A stretch of 64,000 bases of DNA from Bythopirellula sp. (GTDB taxonomy: Bacteria; Planctomycetota; Planctomycetia; Pirellulales; Lacipirellulaceae): assembly GCA_028285205.1 (NCBI GenBank), contig JANQQA010000143.1, forward strand, positions 1 through 64,000, written 5' to 3'. This document shows positions 61,752 to 64,000 of this stretch, piece after piece. Numbering within the stretch: the stretch's first letter is position 1; each line of letters starts with the position of its first letter. The notes under the pieces were generated by a model that searched no databases, was not told where the DNA came from, and was given only the letters and a program-made list of their open reading frames with translations. The position numbers and the translations under genes are program-made.

Positions 61752-62497
61752 TCAATCACCAGCTTCGCTGATACAGGAATCGAGTTGCTGTCCACAGTCT
61801 GGACTTCAGCAGTTACCACGTACTCATCAACCGCACTGTCCGATGGGATGTCGAAGTGAAGCGCTCGGCCATCACCACGAACTGCGATGTTGCTCACGGT
61901 GAGTGTCGCTTGGCCCACGACCGTTACGATGTGAGTCGCATTCGCGTCGATGTCTGCTCCCTCATTGAGTGGAAACTCTACCGCCAGCGTGACTGGTTTG
62001 CCTGTGGACAGTGACCGTGTGAGCGTGACCACGCTACTGCTGACATTCCCCTGACGACCGACAAAGAACGTCCGCTTCTCAGATACGGTCTGCGGTGAGT
62101 AGGTGGCTGTTCCGCCCGCACCGGCTGTCGCATACAACGATTGCGACTCGTTAGTAGGCGTCAACGTAGAAGCATCTGCCGTCTCTTGCTGTGATGACAA
62201 TGCTTCGTTCGACTCCACATAGAACACATCTGGCCCGCCAATGACCTCATTCGCGTCACTGTCGTGGATACGCACGACAACCTCCCCAGGGCTACCGAGA
62301 TCGGGTGCATTGCTTCCCTTATACAATCCAAGGAACGGCGATGACTGTTCGGTCAGATCAACCCTGATATCAGCTGGGGTCGACCCAGCAGCCCAGGCGG
62401 GCGTACCAATCGTGTTCTGCCAATAAAAGCCGTCAGATACCCGCTGGATGGAGGCGTAGAGCGTCGCGCCGGGGTCATAATTGGTTTCTATGTTCAT
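61748..62497 (-). CDS. Putative phage tail-associated protein
   Basis: A 249-residue protein from the ATG at 62497, which overlaps the upstream stop (ATGA). N-terminal region NYDPGATLYASIQRVSDGFYWQ... and GEVVVRIHDSDANEVIGGPDVFYV resemble beta-sandwich modules found in phage tail or baseplate proteins. A central linker is Thr/Ser-rich, and a second beta-sandwich follows (TVVGQATLTVSNIAV). No enzymatic motif was found. The call depends on position. Confidence 0.5.
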   Translation of the reverse strand: MNIETNYDPGATLYASIQRVSDGFYWQNTIGTPAWAAGSTPADIRVDLTEQSSPFLGLYKGSNAPDLGSPGEVVVRIHDSDANEVIGGPDVFYVESNEALSSQQETADASTLTPTNESQSLYATAGAGGTATYSPQTVSEKRTFFVGRQGNVSSSVVTLTRSLSTGKPVTLAVEFPLNEGADIDANATHIVTVVGQATLTVSNIAVRGDGRALHFDIPSDSAVDEYVVTAEVQTVDSNSIPVSAKLVIE

Positions 62498-63948
62498 GCT
62501 ACGTGCCACTCGGTTCCGTCAAAGTAGAGGCGATAGACCGTTTGTGCGTCCGCTGCCGTATCAAGTGTTGGCAGGGTTCCGTTAACTGACGTCGTGAAGG
62601 TAACACCGTGCCCGCCCGTGCCGTCCTGAACAACAATCAGGGTGTAGTAGCCAGGTGTGTCGCCTAAATCAGACTCACGTCGGGCTGTGAACAACTGCAG
62701 GTCAGTAACAGACGCGGTGAGCGTTACTTTCTTGGCGTTGAAATGGCCTGCTCCGAAAGGAATGCGAAGTGTTGAAGATGCCGAGTCTTCTAGCACGTCC
62801 TCACCTGACAGCGGGTCGGTAGCTCGCAAACGACACCAGTACGGGTAGATAGTCCCAGTGACGTTTGCGTTTTGGTTGAGCGTAATACTTGTCGATGTGA
62901 GCGACACAATGCGGCACTTAGACGTTCGAGTGTAGCTTGACTCAACAGGCAGCCCATAATCCGCCGTGACCCAATCACCAACCTTTAGCGCGGCTGTCGA
63001 AGCAATGCCCGTGATAGTTGGGCTGCCGCTTGTTGCCTGACCAACCAACATGGCTTCCGTCGCCCAATCAGAGCGTGCGATTCTCGCTCGGCTGGTGGTT
63101 GACGTGATTCGATCAGGGTTGACGAAAGCTTCTGCTGTAATCGTCGAGCCGTCTATGTCTGTGACTTCGTAGCATGCCACCTGTCGAGAGGATACGTCGT
63201 TGAGATTGCGAGCATTCTCTGACAGGATGTCGCCTACCTGATAGAGGATGGCGTTCGTTGTCGAGAATGTTAACGTCGTGCCCACCAGACTAAAGCTGTT
63301 TGAGCTGTTGTCGTGATAGGCGTGCATCCGCGTTGGATAGACGACCTTTAGATCGATACCTTCGATTGTTGTTGTCGATGGTCCGGCGTTGTGTGGACAC
63401 TCGATTCGGCTTGCTGCTGAGCGAAGGTACTTTCCAGGAGGCAGGCCCACTCGCTGCGCGCCGCCTGACTTGCTTTTCCAGCAGTTTTCCAGGGCAACGG
63501 TCTCTTCAGCTACACTGTCATACTTGCCAACTGACAACACATCCTGAGTGCTGTCGAACATACAACGCCGGTGGAACACGTTGCCCGCGAAGTTGTAGAC
63601 CTTATTGCCTAGCTCAGTGCCCCTTCTGGAGAATCGGCAGTTCTCGAAATCGGTGATATGCAGCGACGCAAAATCCCAGGCTGGCCGGTTGGCATGATGG
63701 TCGCTAGTTGTGGAGAACGCAAAACTACAGCCCGAGAAATGTCCGGTTCGATACGTACTCGAAGACCCTAGGCTGTTGCTGCCGATGGTCAGGATGTTCT
63801 CTGCGTCCAAACTGCGAACCACAAACGGCTCTAAGCAGTTGCGTAGGGCAAAGAGCCTGTAAGCCCTAGTTGCAACACCCTGCGGATCGAAGATCAAATT
63901 CATCCTCGGTGGATTGAATACCGCGTCGCTGTCGTTCACTTTGATCAA
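62494..63948 (-). CDS. Putative phage tail fibre/receptor-binding protein
   Basis: A 484-residue protein. The start is uncertain: TTG at 63948 or ATG at 63903. Residues about 30-220 have repeated short beta strands separated by polar turns and small Cys-containing motifs (GCSFAFS, NCRFSRRG, RCMFDST), suggesting a right-handed beta-helix. The C-terminal part includes YYTLIVVQDGTGGHGVTF, a typical tail-fibre end module. It is the first visible gene of the late operon and lies 22 bases from the tRNA at the window edge. A receptor-binding role is inferred. Confidence 0.6.
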   Translation of the reverse strand: MIKVNDSDAVFNPPRMNLIFDPQGVATRAYRLFALRNCLEPFVVRSLDAENILTIGSNSLGSSSTYRTGHFSGCSFAFSTTSDHHANRPAWDFASLHITDFENCRFSRRGTELGNKVYNFAGNVFHRRCMFDSTQDVLSVGKYDSVAEETVALENCWKSKSGGAQRVGLPPGKYLRSAASRIECPHNAGPSTTTIEGIDLKVVYPTRMHAYHDNSSNSFSLVGTTLTFSTTNAILYQVGDILSENARNLNDVSSRQVACYEVTDIDGSTITAEAFVNPDRITSTTSRARIARSDWATEAMLVGQATSGSPTITGIASTAALKVGDWVTADYGLPVESSYTRTSKCRIVSLTSTSITLNQNANVTGTIYPYWCRLRATDPLSGEDVLEDSASSTLRIPFGAGHFNAKKVTLTASVTDLQLFTARRESDLGDTPGYYTLIVVQDGTGGHGVTFTTSVNGTLPTLDTAADAQTVYRLYFDGTEWHVA

Positions 63949-63970
63949 CCTCGTGAAACGATGTTGGAAG

Positions 63971-64000
63971 TGCTGGGGGCCGGATTTGAACCGACGACCT
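63971..64000 (-). tRNA. tRNA, 3' part only (cut by window edge)
   Basis: The minus strand shows a T-arm (GTCGG-TTCAAAT-CCGGC) followed by acceptor 3' strand CCCCAGC and discriminator A. The anticodon lies beyond the window. It points leftwards into the late operon. CCA is not encoded. It could be a phage-encoded tRNA or a second integration target; the isotype cannot be told. Confidence 0.8.

Noticed and set aside
63971-64000. Right edge tRNA as the right attachment site of the prophage
   Set aside because: Its 3' sequence differs from the tRNA-Lys 3' sequence and it is in the opposite orientation, so it cannot be the direct repeat of that site.

Overview
The window looks like chromosomal DNA from a planctomycete, most likely of the Pirellulales. 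The evidence is gene content: three secreted formylglycine-type sulfatases, a PSCyt1/PSCyt2/PSD1 (DUF1549/DUF1553) cytochrome-like protein beside its DUF1501 partner, two Tat-exported Gfo/Idh/MocA oxidoreductases, several proteins ending in PEP-CTERM sorting tails, and a dockerin-like calcium loop on a giant beta-repeat protein. Assignments rest on reading motifs and family resemblance; no database search was run.

Layout. 1-3.4 kb: end of a periplasmic adaptor and an RND efflux permease. 3.6-11.2 kb: a PEP-CTERM protein, two sulfatases and two Gfo/Idh/MocA proteins, which suggests breakdown of sulfated glycans. 11.3-12.0 kb: a membrane protein resembling the animal Popeye (POPDC) family. 12.1-16.6 kb: a four-gene minus-strand operon, egtD - ABC ATPase - fused solute-binding/permease protein - egtB, which joins both core ergothioneine biosynthesis enzymes to an OpuC/EgtU-like importer or exporter. 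16.7-20.4 kb: a large six-haem lipoprotein and a GAF protein. 21.4-27.6 kb: the PSD1/DUF1501 pair and a third sulfatase.

27.8-40.0 kb is an accessory stretch starting at tRNA-Arg(ACG). It holds a broken integrase N-terminus, a 1014-residue dockerin/PEP-CTERM beta-repeat protein, a methyltransferase frame interrupted by one TGA, a YcaQ-type DNA glycosylase, two AT-richer planctomycete-specific genes, a truncated IS4 transposase and a protease-like fragment. 40.6-46.9 kb returns to housekeeping: pyruvate kinase, type III glutamine synthetase and a lipoprotein lipase-like hydrolase.

47.35 kb to the window edge is a prophage or related element integrated at tRNA-Lys(CTT). Its tyrosine integrase lies next to the tRNA 3' end. 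An early/moron region follows: an excisionase-like protein, a three-TM protein, a LexA-like winged-helix protein, a DEDD exonuclease, a ribbon-helix-helix-like small protein, a nucleotidyltransferase-fold DUF6932 protein with a coupled partner, and a PEP-CTERM protein. A compact minus-strand late operon follows, with tail/fibre-like proteins, HNH, small and large terminase, and cysteine-rich or collagen-like structural candidates. The right edge cuts a minus-strand tRNA. No portal, capsid or tail-tube gene is visible, so either the rest lies beyond 64 kb or the element is incomplete.

The most unusual points are the ergothioneine synthesis-transport operon with a reversed substrate-binding/permease fusion, the Popeye homologue, the single TGA in a conserved cysteine-type position of a methyltransferase, and a host-style PEP-CTERM protein carried by the phage.
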